This document shows positions 25,473 through 34,319 of a stretch of DNA of 64,000 bases, in pieces (position 1 is the first letter of the stretch; every line of letters begins with the position of its first letter). The notes beneath the pieces were generated by a model. The model was given only the letters and a program-made list of their open reading frames with translations. It did not search any database and was not told where the DNA came from. The translations under genes and the position numbers were made by a program. The stretch is taken from assembly GCF_000190575.1 (NCBI RefSeq), contig NC_015164.1, positions 372,001 to 436,000 on the forward strand, in the 5' to 3' direction. The DNA is from Phocaeicola salanitronis DSM 18170 (lineage in GTDB: Bacteria; Bacteroidota; Bacteroidia; Bacteroidales; Bacteroidaceae).

Positions 25473-25789
25473 CCTATTTATTGTGTTTATTTGCGCTCGT
25501 TTCTATTTGTACCCAAATTCAATCTTACTTCCCGATGCAGTATGTGTACATCGTTGATTATCAACAGTATAGCGCTCTAAAAGGTACAACCAACAGGTTG
25601 GCAAGTGTCTGAGAATGTGTAAGTTAGTGATTTTTAGCACCATTCTCGGCTTGTGCCTCCATTTTGGAAAGTAAAAATAAGTGTAATTTCTTGAATATCA
25701 AAATGTGCGGTACAAAAACTTGTGAAAAATGCCGATTTTTGATGAGAAAAGGTACAAAAATGGCCCTGAAACCGAGCGGGACATTATGA
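25473..25789. other. Gene-free interval
   Basis: About 320 nt between the nuclease gene and the ATPase remnant. It contains short AT-rich stretches and a weak GATG/CATC dyad near 25534-25552. No gene or strong signal was seen. Confidence 0.4.
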
Positions 25790-25930
25790 TTATTTTGCGA
25801 AGTATTCAGTCTTCATTTAATAGGCATAAATCGGGTCCTGAAACGAGATTTCACCGACCATAAAAGCCTAGAGGTAGTTCAGTTGCTGTGTGGTCAATGT
25901 TTCGGTAATTGTTACAAACAATAGACTTAT
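25790..25930 (-). repeat. Remnant duplicate of the 3' end of the 27581 ATPase gene
   Basis: 25790-25859 matches 27580-27649 with few changes, and 25861-25929 matches about 27766-27837, with a deletion of about 116 bp between them. Both correspond to the C-terminal codons of the AAA ATPase in the same orientation. The AbiE pair lies exactly between this remnant and the intact gene. Confidence 0.85.
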
Positions 25931-25966
25931 GTGACAGAAATCGCTATTTCTTAAGATTGTATAAGC

Positions 25967-26030
25967 AGTAATAATTTGAACAGAAAAAGAAGTATTATTT
26001 CTTTTATTGTTCAAATTATCACTATATTTG
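25967..26030 (+). promoter_or_regulatory. abiE promoter and inverted-repeat operator
   Basis: ATAATTTGAACA (25971-25982) and TGTTCAAATTAT (26008-26019) are perfect inverted repeats; with one mismatch they extend to 16 bp. They flank the promoter upstream region, and the -7 box TATATTTG (26023-26030) follows. The abiEi ATG lies only 4 nt after the -7 box, so the message is likely leaderless or nearly so. AbiEi proteins are known to repress their own operon through paired inverted repeats. Confidence 0.75.
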
Positions 26031-26034
26031 CAGT

Positions 26035-26661
26035 ATGGACAGGCAATTAAATGAAATAGGAACCATTCCAGTAACGACTTCAATCATTGAATCGTTATAT
26101 CCGGAACTTAAGTCTGCTAATAAGAAAGTAACCTGGCTCGAAAAGCAAGGGGTTATCATCAGACTTAAGCGAGGACTTTATGTGATCAACCCCGAATATT
26201 CAGGAAAGACTCTATCGAGTGAGTTGATAGCCAATCATCTCTATACACCTTCGTATATTTCAATGTCTACTGCACTACGATATTATGGACTTATCCCCGA
26301 GGCTGTATATGTTCATCAGTCAATGACGGTAAAGCATTCGCGTAGCTTTCAAACTCCGGTCGGCTGTTATGACTACAAACATATCTCAAAAATAGCATTT
26401 CCAATAGGAGTAAGGAGTATGTATAAGGATAATTATGCTTTTCTTATTGCATCACCGGAAAAGGCTTTGTGTGATTTGATTGCCAATTCCTCGCAGGTCA
26501 ATCTTCGCTATATGAAAGATGTGGAAACATATCTTGAACAGGATATTCGTATGGATATGGATGAGTTCAATAAGATGGATAAAACCATATTCGAAGACTA
26601 CATAAAAGTTGGCAAAAAGGCCGATTCAATTTCGACACTTTTAAAATTCTTAAGACGATGA
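26035..26661 (+). CDS. abiEi: AbiEi-type antitoxin / transcriptional autoregulator
   Basis: 208 residues. The N-terminal winged HTH (about 10-55) includes KKVTWLEKQGVIIRLKRGLY, and the rest matches the AbiEi/type IV TA antitoxin layout (ELIANHLYTPSYISMSTALR, LIASPEKALCDLI). It neutralises the AbiEii toxin without binding it directly and represses the operon. The gene overlaps abiEii by 4 nt. The inverted-repeat operator at 25967-26023 fits autoregulation. Confidence 0.88.
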   Translation: MDRQLNEIGTIPVTTSIIESLYPELKSANKKVTWLEKQGVIIRLKRGLYVINPEYSGKTLSSELIANHLYTPSYISMSTALRYYGLIPEAVYVHQSMTVKHSRSFQTPVGCYDYKHISKIAFPIGVRSMYKDNYAFLIASPEKALCDLIANSSQVNLRYMKDVETYLEQDIRMDMDEFNKMDKTIFEDYIKVGKKADSISTLLKFLRR

Positions 26662-27485
26662 AAAATGAAATATTCGACAATATGCTCTCCCGTTATGATT
26701 TAACAACAGAGCAACAGAAGAGAAACGCTATATTTGAAGTGAACCAACAAGTGATACTTGCTGGCTTGTATGCCGGAGGCTTTTTTGAGTCGGCGGCTTT
26801 CTATGGTGGAACTTGCTTGAGAATCTTTCATGGCTTACAGCGTTTCAGTGAGGATATGGATTTTTCATTGCTTACGCAAGATGATAAGTTCGATTTTACG
26901 AAATACTTTCCTGCTATCGTTGATGCTTTCACAATGGTAGGCCGTGAGGTTGAAATAAAGAAAAAAGACAAGAGGAATTTCGGAAAGGTCGAATCGGCAT
27001 TTCTTAAAGATAATACCGATGTGTATGATGTGACTTTCCAGACAGAGAAATCTATAAAGATAAAGATAGAAGTAGATACTTGCCCACCGTTGAACTTCAA
27101 GACGGAACAGAAGCTATTGCTTCAACCATATTCATTTATGACCCGTTGTTTTACACTTCCCGACTTGTTTGCAGGCAAGATGCACGCCTTAGTATATCGT
27201 GCGTGGAAGAACAGAGTAAAAGGTCGTGATTGGTACGACTTTGAATGGTATGTACGCCATAATGTTCCACTTGATTTTGCTCATTTGGCAGAACGATGCA
27301 AGCAGTTCAACAATGAGGATATCACTCCAGAGTTATTCAAGGAGAAACTCATTGAGCGTCTCTCTTCAGCTGATATAAAACAAGTGAAAGAAGATGTATT
27401 GCCTTTCGTCCGCAATCCAAAAGAACTTGATATTTGGTCAAATGATTATTTCGTGCAGTTGGCAGGGATGGTAAGAATAGGATAA
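26658..27485 (+). CDS. abiEii: AbiEii-type nucleotidyltransferase toxin
   Basis: 275 residues. The nucleotidyltransferase signature is YGGTCLR (49-55) with FSEDMDFSL (63-71), the G(G/S)-T and D-x-D metal-binding pattern of the family. The C-terminal region (GKMHALVYRAWKNRVKGRDWYDFEW) is typical of AbiEii/MenT-like enzymes, some of which transfer nucleotides to tRNA. It is the toxin of a type IV abortive-infection toxin-antitoxin pair with the upstream AbiEi. Confidence 0.88.
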   Translation: MKNEIFDNMLSRYDLTTEQQKRNAIFEVNQQVILAGLYAGGFFESAAFYGGTCLRIFHGLQRFSEDMDFSLLTQDDKFDFTKYFPAIVDAFTMVGREVEIKKKDKRNFGKVESAFLKDNTDVYDVTFQTEKSIKIKIEVDTCPPLNFKTEQKLLLQPYSFMTRCFTLPDLFAGKMHALVYRAWKNRVKGRDWYDFEWYVRHNVPLDFAHLAERCKQFNNEDITPELFKEKLIERLSSADIKQVKEDVLPFVRNPKELDIWSNDYFVQLAGMVRIG

Positions 27486-27496
27486 TACAACATTAA

Positions 27497-27531
27497 GCTT
27501 TATTCAAGAAATAAAGCCTAAGGTATTTTTT
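27497..27531 (+). terminator. Terminator after abiEii
   Basis: GCTTTATT (27497-27504) pairs with AATAAAGC (27510-27517), followed closely by a T-rich run. It lies between the convergent abiEii and ATPase genes. Confidence 0.5.
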
Positions 27532-27580
27532 CTTATTGGCGAAAGCAATCCAAGTACGGTTACACTTATTCATAGTCTTA

Positions 27581-28714
27581 TTATTTTGCAAAGTACTCAG
27601 TCTTCAACCAATAGGCATAAATCGGGTCCTGAAACGAGATTTCACCGGCCTTATTATCCAATATATCATTCTTGATAAGGGCAGCCTTTGAACGGGATAT
27701 TGAGGTCGTTGAAGAGATTTGATAGCGATGCATCACTTCGGTCGAACTAATGGCCTTTTCTCCAGCTATAAGAACCTTGAGGTAGTTTAGTTGCTGTGTG
27801 GTCTGTGTTTCGGTAATTGTTACAAACAACAGACTTAACTGCTCCACCAATGCTGTGTGCACCTCACGTACGATCTCAACGGTACATACATCCTTTGTTC
27901 TGAGCCATGAAAGCTGTGCCAACTGCTGTGCGTAGTATGGATGATTATCTACGAGCTTTGCAATCAAATGGCTTGCTTCATCGTCGATGTTTTTGCCGGT
28001 ATCAGCGAAACGACTCTTGAAAAATTCTACAAGGCAAGGCGTGTCAATTTTATTGAGAAACATCAGATTGCCGAACTTGTAGAAGGGTTTGGATGAGTCG
28101 GTAAACACTTCCATCATCATGTGGCGCTTGCTACCATAAAGACAATAGGCCACACTTTGATGCAGCTGCCAATATGAACGCAATTTTTTCTGGAAATAGT
28201 CTGGGTCTGTAAATTCTGCGATATTTTGGAACTCATCTACGCAAATAACGATTTTCAGGCCCTTCTTCTTGGCAATCTTTTCAGCAAGATCGAGCACTTC
28301 ATCAGGGTTGCGCTTTACCTCCTCCCAATCAAAGTCGATTGAAACCTCGTTAGTAGGGTCTGTACCGATTGAAATCTTGGGAACAAGGTGTGAAAAGAAA
28401 CTCTTCGCGCTCTCGATTGCTTCCTCCCATTTTGTGGAAGTGGCGGCAATTACTTTCTGGGCGAGCAGCGAATAGAAATGCTCCTCGTTACGTACATTGA
28501 AAAGGTCGATATGACAGATTCGGAGGTTACAGTCCTGCGCCATTGCTAACTTTGCAGCCTTATTTACAAGCGAACTTTTACCCCAGCCGCGAGGAGAGAT
28601 AATAATGGTATTGATTAACGATGTGAAGTACTGGACCAAGTAAGTCGTTTCTTTCTCACGATCACAAAAATCTTTTCCAGTAGTGATTTTTCCATAAATA
28701 AAAGGAACTTCCAT
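27581..28714 (-). CDS. AAA/STAND-type ATPase (archaeal-type ATPase_2 family)
   Basis: 377 residues. Walker A is ISPRGWGKSS (39-48) and Walker B is IVICVDEFQNIA near 155-166; a sensor-like LYGSKRH follows. The C-terminus is a winged HTH (STEVMHRYQISSTTSISRSK) ending in a short FQDPIYAYWLKTEY tail. This family is common in Bacteroides and is often mobile; its job is unknown. A second, damaged copy of its 3' end lies 1.8 kb away across the AbiE pair. Confidence 0.85.
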   Translation of the reverse strand: MEVPFIYGKITTGKDFCDREKETTYLVQYFTSLINTIIISPRGWGKSSLVNKAAKLAMAQDCNLRICHIDLFNVRNEEHFYSLLAQKVIAATSTKWEEAIESAKSFFSHLVPKISIGTDPTNEVSIDFDWEEVKRNPDEVLDLAEKIAKKKGLKIVICVDEFQNIAEFTDPDYFQKKLRSYWQLHQSVAYCLYGSKRHMMMEVFTDSSKPFYKFGNLMFLNKIDTPCLVEFFKSRFADTGKNIDDEASHLIAKLVDNHPYYAQQLAQLSWLRTKDVCTVEIVREVHTALVEQLSLLFVTITETQTTQQLNYLKVLIAGEKAISSTEVMHRYQISSTTSISRSKAALIKNDILDNKAGEISFQDPIYAYWLKTEYFAK

Positions 28715-28749
28715 ATCACTCTATTTTTAATTGTAGTGCTAATATAGCA

Positions 28750-28782
28750 CAAAAATGTAACTACAAAAATTGTTGCTACAAA
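28750..28782 (-). promoter_or_regulatory. Promoter of the ATPase gene with TTTTTGTAG repeats
   Basis: On the minus strand: -33 TTTG (28779-28782), 21 nt, -7-like CATTTTTG (28750-28757, one mismatch). TTTTTGTAG occurs twice and TTTTTGTGC once in register here, with a GTGCTA/TAGCAC dyad at 28736-28750. It may bind a regulator. Confidence 0.5.
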
Positions 28783-29044
28783 AAGTGTATATACATTTAT
28801 TGTAGTATTTTGCTGATTGGTGTTGTCTATACATAAATATCTGGATAAAAGTTGTACAATCATAATGGGTTTCGTTTTCTGGCAAGAAACAATATATTAT
28901 TTGTTATAGGTGAAATACGAACTCTACGAATAATATAATAGCATTTAATATTTCAACGTTCAATAATGTGGCCAAGGCAGATTCAGGTAAGAGTAAATTC
29001 TAAAATTTATTTTTGTAACCTATCATAAAATAAAGTAAAACCGC

Positions 29045-29052
29045 TATATTTG
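29045..29052 (+). promoter_or_regulatory. -7 box for hipB-like gene
   Basis: Perfect TATATTTG, 24 nt before the ATG at 29076. No TTTG is found at the expected -33 spacing, which would fit a regulated promoter. Confidence 0.45.
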
Positions 29053-29075
29053 CATATTATATGATATGTTGAGCT

Positions 29076-29396
29076 ATGACGAAGAGTACGATGGGTACCA
29101 AGTTGCCAAGGAAATTGGGGCAGAAGATGCAAATTGTGGGTGAGCAGATCAGGCTGGCCAGACTGCGCAGGAATCTCAGTATCGCGCAGATTGCCGAACG
29201 CGCCACCTGTTCGCCTCTTACGGTTTCACGCATCGAGAAAGGCGTACCGACTGTGGCGATAGGTATTTATCTCAGGGTGCTTTATGCGCTTCAGCTGGAT
29301 GATGATATTCTTCTACTTGCAAAGGAAGATGTAATAGGAAAAGCATTGCAGGATTTGAGCCTTAAGAAACGAGAAAGAGCATCCAAAAAAGAATAA
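29076..29396 (+). CDS. HipB-like XRE-family antitoxin
   Basis: 106 residues. The XRE HTH spans about 20-80 (GEQIRLARLRRNLSIAQIAE, CSPLTVSRIEKG). The C-terminal tail is short and basic. It is followed at 4 nt by the N-terminus of a HipA-type kinase, so the pair is a HipBA module in which the kinase has been lost. It may still repress its own promoter. Confidence 0.8.
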   Translation: MTKSTMGTKLPRKLGQKMQIVGEQIRLARLRRNLSIAQIAERATCSPLTVSRIEKGVPTVAIGIYLRVLYALQLDDDILLLAKEDVIGKALQDLSLKKRERASKKE

Positions 29397-29399
29397 AGT

Positions 29400-29630
29400 A
29401 TGAAAAGACTCTACGTATTTGTTGATTTTGATTGGCAGAAAGAGCCAAAACTAATTGGAGAGCTGAGTTTCGAATCCTTTCGTGGCTCTGACAGCTATGG
29501 ATTTTGCTGTAATGGTGAATGGCTCAAGGACTATAGCAATCTGTTTCTTAATGATGACTTGAATAACTACTATCGTCTGCACGCAGCTCTTGCCAAGGAT
29601 ATTTTCGGATGCTTTTCCACCATGAAATAA
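29400..29630 (+). pseudogene. HipA kinase, N-terminal fragment
   Basis: 76 residues: the start of a HipA protein (VGEL/IGELSFESFRGSDSYGF, WLKDYSNLFL, KDIFGCFS) that stops just before the conserved PDRWGRTL segment. After the stop, short CGACGGACTT-like sequence recalls the missing RTL codons in another frame, then similarity ends. Full HipA is about 400 residues with the kinase site in the lost part, so this product cannot be an active toxin. Confidence 0.75.
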
Positions 29631-29741
29631 AAACGACGGACTTAAGGATGGGAATAACAAATGTTTCGACAATATTATATGATTTACACAATTTTCTTTT
29701 GATAATTAATAATATTCATTTATATACTTAAGATTTGGAAA

Positions 29742-30908
29742 ATGAAAAATAGAGTGCATTATGGTGAGTTTACTTTAGACTATTGGCTTAAGCAACTTGT
29801 ATCTGGAGGCATAGTACTTCCAGAATATCAACGTTCTTTTGTTTGGAGTAAGGAGCAGATTAAAAATCTTATAAATTCAATTAGCAGAGATGAATTTGTT
29901 CCACCAGTAACAATTGGTAAACTTAATGATAAAAATATCATCATAGATGGACAACAACGTTTAACTTCAATTGCTTTAGCCTATCTAAATATTGTGCCAA
30001 ATGAAAGAAGATATAAAAAAACAGTAAAGGTTGAAGGTGATAATGAGGATGACGAGCTTGAAGAAGAACATTATTTCGAATGGACCATAAATACACTTAA
30101 AGAATTAGGAACTAATATCAATGAAATCAAAAAAGCCTTGATAGATAATCACGATTATGAGACTTTAGGAACCCATTGGGTTAATGATGAATTCCTTAAA
30201 AAGCATTATTTAGGTTTCTCTTATATAATTCCTCATACTGAAACTTTAGAAGATGCTCGGCATAGATTTTTTTCGACGATATTCAGAAATGTCAATATCG
30301 GTGGTACTAACTTATTAAAAACAGAAAGTAGAAAATCTCTCTATTATCTTAATAAAGCGTACGTTCCATTATTTGCGCCAGAATTTGCTCAAAACATACT
30401 TGTAAAACAATTTGGAGCAGATCCCCAGCCTATAGATTTTCTTAGATTACTTGCACTTGTTTTAGATTATTCAAAAAATAATGATTCATCCAAAGTGATG
30501 AAAGGATATAAAACAAAAAGCGAAATTTATTATGAGATTTTCATATCAGACACTGTAGATCCAGATTCTGCATCAGGCATATTTAAAAACATAAACGATA
30601 TAATACCTAAGGCAGAGATTGAGGCGAAAATGAATGAATTAAAAGCAGAATGGATAAAATTATCTATGCCCCAAGACCTATCCAGCATCATTGACGTAGA
30701 TATATATATGCTTGGTCTTATTTATTGGGTATTGATAAAAAAGGAACAATTGAATAATGAAAAAATTGCAGAATTGAAAGTAAAATTGGAAGATAAGATA
30801 AGAAAATTTAAGGGAAATCCTTCACATGCAAAATCTCCTGCATCGCTGAAATATTTACGAGAACGAATAAATGCATCTATAGGTATTTTTAAAAACTATT
30901 TAGCGTAA
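29742..30908 (+). CDS. DUF262 protein, 388 aa
   Basis: The N-terminus shows both DUF262 motifs: IVLPEYQRSFVWSKEQIKN (24-42) and IIIDGQQRLTSIAL (66-79). The remainder is helical without a DUF1524 nuclease motif. The acidic EGDNEDDELEEEH loop near 105 is notable. It is very AT-rich compared with its neighbours. It sits 5 nt upstream of a HEPN-domain gene in the same direction; together they form a two-gene module in which DUF262 would sense or control and the HEPN protein would act. Confidence 0.8.
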   Translation: MKNRVHYGEFTLDYWLKQLVSGGIVLPEYQRSFVWSKEQIKNLINSISRDEFVPPVTIGKLNDKNIIIDGQQRLTSIALAYLNIVPNERRYKKTVKVEGDNEDDELEEEHYFEWTINTLKELGTNINEIKKALIDNHDYETLGTHWVNDEFLKKHYLGFSYIIPHTETLEDARHRFFSTIFRNVNIGGTNLLKTESRKSLYYLNKAYVPLFAPEFAQNILVKQFGADPQPIDFLRLLALVLDYSKNNDSSKVMKGYKTKSEIYYEIFISDTVDPDSASGIFKNINDIIPKAEIEAKMNELKAEWIKLSMPQDLSSIIDVDIYMLGLIYWVLIKKEQLNNEKIAELKVKLEDKIRKFKGNPSHAKSPASLKYLRERINASIGIFKNYLA

Positions 30909-30913
30909 TATAT

Positions 30914-31627
30914 ATGCATACAGACTTTATTATATCAGATATATTTGAAATTCTAGATGATGCCATAATGTCATCTTCTGGAATAGATCAGAATATTGCA
31001 CATTATCCACTATGTGAATATATTTTACAAAGTGTTTTTTTACGACTAACGGGATATCAAGAACAAAAACTCAAATGCATCCTATGGGAAATAGCAAGTG
31101 ATGATTTTGAATTTAGATATAAGTATCTAAATGGATCTATTAATGTAGGTGAATGTTCTCGATTAGAAGATAAAGATAAGGTATATAATGTTTTAAAGAA
31201 GATTTTGGAAAAGAAAGGACATACATACCCTTTCCCAAGTGAAGATGAAACAAATAGACAAATTTCTGAGATAAAAGAAAGATTGAAATTTAAATTTGAA
31301 GCAACTATATTTAAGAAATGGTTGCCACGTGAATATTCACGATTTATTGACTTTTCAAAAAATATACAATATAGAGTTAACGGTTATTTTACAGATAAAG
31401 GAATTTTTGGTGGTGATAATATTTTAAATGAATCATTTGACAAATTATATAGACATCGCAATAGGTGTGCTCACAATCTACTTTCGTATCAGAATAATGT
31501 ACCCCAATTAGATGATTTAATCAAAGACGATGACGGTTCTGATAATTATTTTTCTCGAATTTTATTAATATGTATGGTTGATAATATTTTTACACGTATG
31601 TTTAAATATTATATATCGTATAAATGA
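30914..31627 (+). CDS. HEPN-domain (MAE_28990-like) protein, probable RNase effector
   Basis: 237 residues, helical, with R182-N-R-C-A-H187 in LYRHRNRCAHNLLS: the R-x4-H motif of HEPN ribonucleases. The layout, with a long N-terminal helical part and the motif near residue 185, resembles the MAE_28990/MAE_18760 family that I recall beside DUF262 proteins. It would cleave RNA as a toxin or defence effector. It follows the DUF262 gene by 5 nt and shares its very low GC content. An IS66 element is inserted 67 nt after its stop. Confidence 0.7.
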   Translation: MHTDFIISDIFEILDDAIMSSSGIDQNIAHYPLCEYILQSVFLRLTGYQEQKLKCILWEIASDDFEFRYKYLNGSINVGECSRLEDKDKVYNVLKKILEKKGHTYPFPSEDETNRQISEIKERLKFKFEATIFKKWLPREYSRFIDFSKNIQYRVNGYFTDKGIFGGDNILNESFDKLYRHRNRCAHNLLSYQNNVPQLDDLIKDDDGSDNYFSRILLICMVDNIFTRMFKYYISYK

Positions 31628-31725
31628 ATATCATAGCATGAAAAGAGGATAGGTTAAAACATACATGAGTGCTACATAAAGTTACAATTTTTAGGTAAGC
31701 AGTCAAAAAATGGCTATTGATTGAA

Positions 31726-32124
31726 ATGGGTAACTTCGCTGCCAACCAAATTTATAGAATTATGTATAGCAGTGAAGATCTTGAAAGGTTTTACTTTCAG
31801 TACCAGACGGAGGCTTTGCCTCATGGAGAGTCTCTCCAATCGTTTTGTGTCAAGAACAAAGTCCCTTATAACATTTTTCAGAAATGGTTTAAGGATACCC
31901 GCAAAAAAGTAGTTGAAGTCCAGGTTGATGGTGCTCCTGAGATTGCCCATGAAGAAAAGACTAAGACTGGTGACCGGCCTAAACCTTTATCAAAAGGCTG
32001 CAATGACAATCCCGTCCGTATATGGATTGACATCCGTATCAGTAATGGGTTACACTTGTCCCAAAAGAATTTAAGCTATCAGGATTTAGTCCGGATGATA
32101 GAGAAGCTGGAGGGTCTATGCTGA
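31726..32124 (+). CDS. IS66 accessory protein, first ORF (TnpA-type)
   Basis: 132 residues. The N-terminal HTH (YFQYQTEALPHGESLQSFCV, KNKVPYNIFQKWFKD) is that of IS66 orf1; the C-terminal part (LSYQDLVRMIEKLEGLC) also matches this protein in Bacteroides IS66 elements. It overlaps the next ORF by 7 nt. It is needed for transposition in the family, probably for end recognition. Confidence 0.85.
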   Translation: MGNFAANQIYRIMYSSEDLERFYFQYQTEALPHGESLQSFCVKNKVPYNIFQKWFKDTRKKVVEVQVDGAPEIAHEEKTKTGDRPKPLSKGCNDNPVRIWIDIRISNGLHLSQKNLSYQDLVRMIEKLEGLC

Positions 32125-32453
32125 GTGTTACCGGCCTGAATCATTTTTATTATGTGCGTGACTTTACCGACATGCGTTGCAAGCACAGCCGTGTGTTGTC
32201 CATCATCCGTGAACGGCTTCACCGGGAACCCTGTGACGGGGATGTCTTCATTGTCATGTCGCGAAACCGAAGGATAGTCCGTATGTTTTCATTTGACAAT
32301 CATTCATACAGCCTGTTCGAAAAGAAGTTTGTCGCGGGCTACCAGTTCATGAAAGTGGAGCGGAACGGGGCGGATACCGTTTATCGGATTGACTGGAAAG
32401 ATGTGGTCCTGATACTGGAAAACCCTATAGTTAAAACATTAAAAATCAGATAA
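32118..32453 (+). CDS. tnpB: IS66 accessory protein TnpB
   Basis: 111 residues, of the IS66 Orf2 family (PF05717 type): FTDMRCKHSRVLSIIRERL, GDVFIVMSRNRRIVRMFSFD, and the C-terminal YRIDWKDVVLILE. It appears complete and lies between the first ORF (7-nt overlap) and the transposase gene 72 nt downstream. Confidence 0.88.
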   Translation: MLSVTGLNHFYYVRDFTDMRCKHSRVLSIIRERLHREPCDGDVFIVMSRNRRIVRMFSFDNHSYSLFEKKFVAGYQFMKVERNGADTVYRIDWKDVVLILENPIVKTLKIR

Positions 32454-32525
32454 TTAATATGTCTGTTTGCTTGCGGTTTTGCGATTATTTTAGTACCTTT
32501 ATATCTGTAAATCAAAGGTTTCAAC

Positions 32526-34319
32526 ATGATCGAACTGCAACATATAATAGACTCAAAAAGGGAATTGTTGAGTAGGGAAACCTACTCACGGAACCCTATA
32601 AATTATAGTGAAGGTATGGCAGACGATCAAAAAGACCGGTACATACAATACCTTGCTGAGCAGAATCAGAACCTCAGGTTGACAAATGACGCCATGAAGC
32701 TTGTCTTGGAGGATTTCATGGTTCAGATGAAGGAACTGAAGGATCAGGTGTCCTCCATGCAATCGAAACAGTCCGATTTGGAAAACCGGTTATCAGAAGA
32801 GCGCAAGCTTCGCCAATCGGCTGAACGGAAGGCAAAGGCTTTTCAGGAAAGACTTGATTTTGCCAATCAGGAACGTTTTGGAGACAGGCGTCAAAGGATA
32901 CACTCCAAGGCAGAAAAGAGTGCTTCTGACCGGCAAAAGGAGAAAGATGATTATGACGGTACGGACGATACACTCCGTACGGATTCTGTAGACAATAACG
33001 AATCCCGGAATGAGCCGGCCCTTCCCAAAAAGGAACGTGACCTGGGCAATCGTCCCGACGGGTATAAAACGATGGGAGTGTCCGGAGAAGTGGTAGAGCA
33101 TCCGTCAGATCTGACAAAGGTTCCCGGACGTATCATTGAAAGAAGGATGGTACGTGTATTCAGTTTCCGTACCTTCCTTACGGAAGAATGTTTTGAGATG
33201 GTCCATTATGCAGAGCCTGGCAAAAAGCCGAAATGGGGTTATTTCCCCTCTGAAGGCCATCCGGAGGTGGTAACTAAGTTTGAGGGGACTAAAGCCACTC
33301 CTGAATTTCTGCAGGCCATCGCCTATGAAGTTTATGTAAAGAATGTGACCTTCGGCCTTCTGCACCAATGGCTGACGGATATGGGAATGACCATTTCTAA
33401 AAACACCTTACGCAACTGGCTTAAGAAAGGCAAGAAATACCTTGATGAACTGGTTCGTGTATTGAAGTCCGTTGCCTTGGAAAAGGACTCGGTTGTGAAC
33501 TGCGATGAGACCTGGTGCAAGGTGCGCAAATATGACCGTTATAAGAAGTGTTATATCTGGGTATTGGTCAACAAGGCTCAGAAAACAGCCATTTTCTTCT
33601 ATGAGGATGGCTCCCGCGGCCGTGAGGTGCTTACGGATTTTCTGGGTGATGCGGAATTGAAGAGTATCATGTCCGACGGCTACAATGCTTATGTTTTTAT
33701 CGGTGATGAGTTGAAATCGGCTCAGTTTAAGGATACTATCCATCAGGTTTGTATGTCCCATGCGAATAATAAGTTCGTTAAAGCCGGTAATCAAGGAGGC
33801 GAACCGCTGGCCGAACGTTTTTCAAAGCTTTTAAAGTGGTTCTTTTCTAAAGAACATATTTATGATGAAGCCGGTCTTACTCCGGAAGAGAGACTGCGGG
33901 AAAGGCAAAGCCTGGAAACGAAGGAACACCTGATAGAATTGCGCAGCCTGTTGGAGAGTGAACTGTCAAAGGATTCGGAATTCAGAAGCCAGTATTATAC
34001 AGAAGCTCTTAATTACTTGAAGAAGTTTTGGAAGGAACTATTTGCTTTTCTGGACGATGGGGATCTTCCGATAGACAACAATCTGGCAGAACGGACCATC
34101 CGGAAGCTGACTACCCAACGCAACAATTCACTTCATTACGGTAGTGATGCAGGCGCTGAGATGGCTGCGACTTACCATAGTGTAATAGGAACGGTAAAGC
34201 TTCATGGCAGTTCTGTCTGGAACTTCATCGGAACTTTTTTCAAAAATATCTTTAACGGGTGCAGGGATTATGTTAACATGGTTCCTGATAAAATCACTTT
34301 GGCTACCGGCCAATGTTAA
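32526..34319 (+). CDS. tnpC: IS66-family DDE transposase TnpC
   Basis: 597 residues. An N-terminal coiled coil (about 40-125, LAEQNQNLRLTNDAMKLVLE) is followed by the catalytic core with NCDETWCKV and SDGYNAYVF, and the final acidic residue in PIDNNLAERTIR. The acidic triad looks intact and there is no frameshift, so it is probably active. The last 117 nt of the gene belong to the segment that is tandemly repeated at the right end. Confidence 0.93.
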   Translation: MIELQHIIDSKRELLSRETYSRNPINYSEGMADDQKDRYIQYLAEQNQNLRLTNDAMKLVLEDFMVQMKELKDQVSSMQSKQSDLENRLSEERKLRQSAERKAKAFQERLDFANQERFGDRRQRIHSKAEKSASDRQKEKDDYDGTDDTLRTDSVDNNESRNEPALPKKERDLGNRPDGYKTMGVSGEVVEHPSDLTKVPGRIIERRMVRVFSFRTFLTEECFEMVHYAEPGKKPKWGYFPSEGHPEVVTKFEGTKATPEFLQAIAYEVYVKNVTFGLLHQWLTDMGMTISKNTLRNWLKKGKKYLDELVRVLKSVALEKDSVVNCDETWCKVRKYDRYKKCYIWVLVNKAQKTAIFFYEDGSRGREVLTDFLGDAELKSIMSDGYNAYVFIGDELKSAQFKDTIHQVCMSHANNKFVKAGNQGGEPLAERFSKLLKWFFSKEHIYDEAGLTPEERLRERQSLETKEHLIELRSLLESELSKDSEFRSQYYTEALNYLKKFWKELFAFLDDGDLPIDNNLAERTIRKLTTQRNNSLHYGSDAGAEMAATYHSVIGTVKLHGSSVWNFIGTFFKNIFNGCRDYVNMVPDKITLATGQC

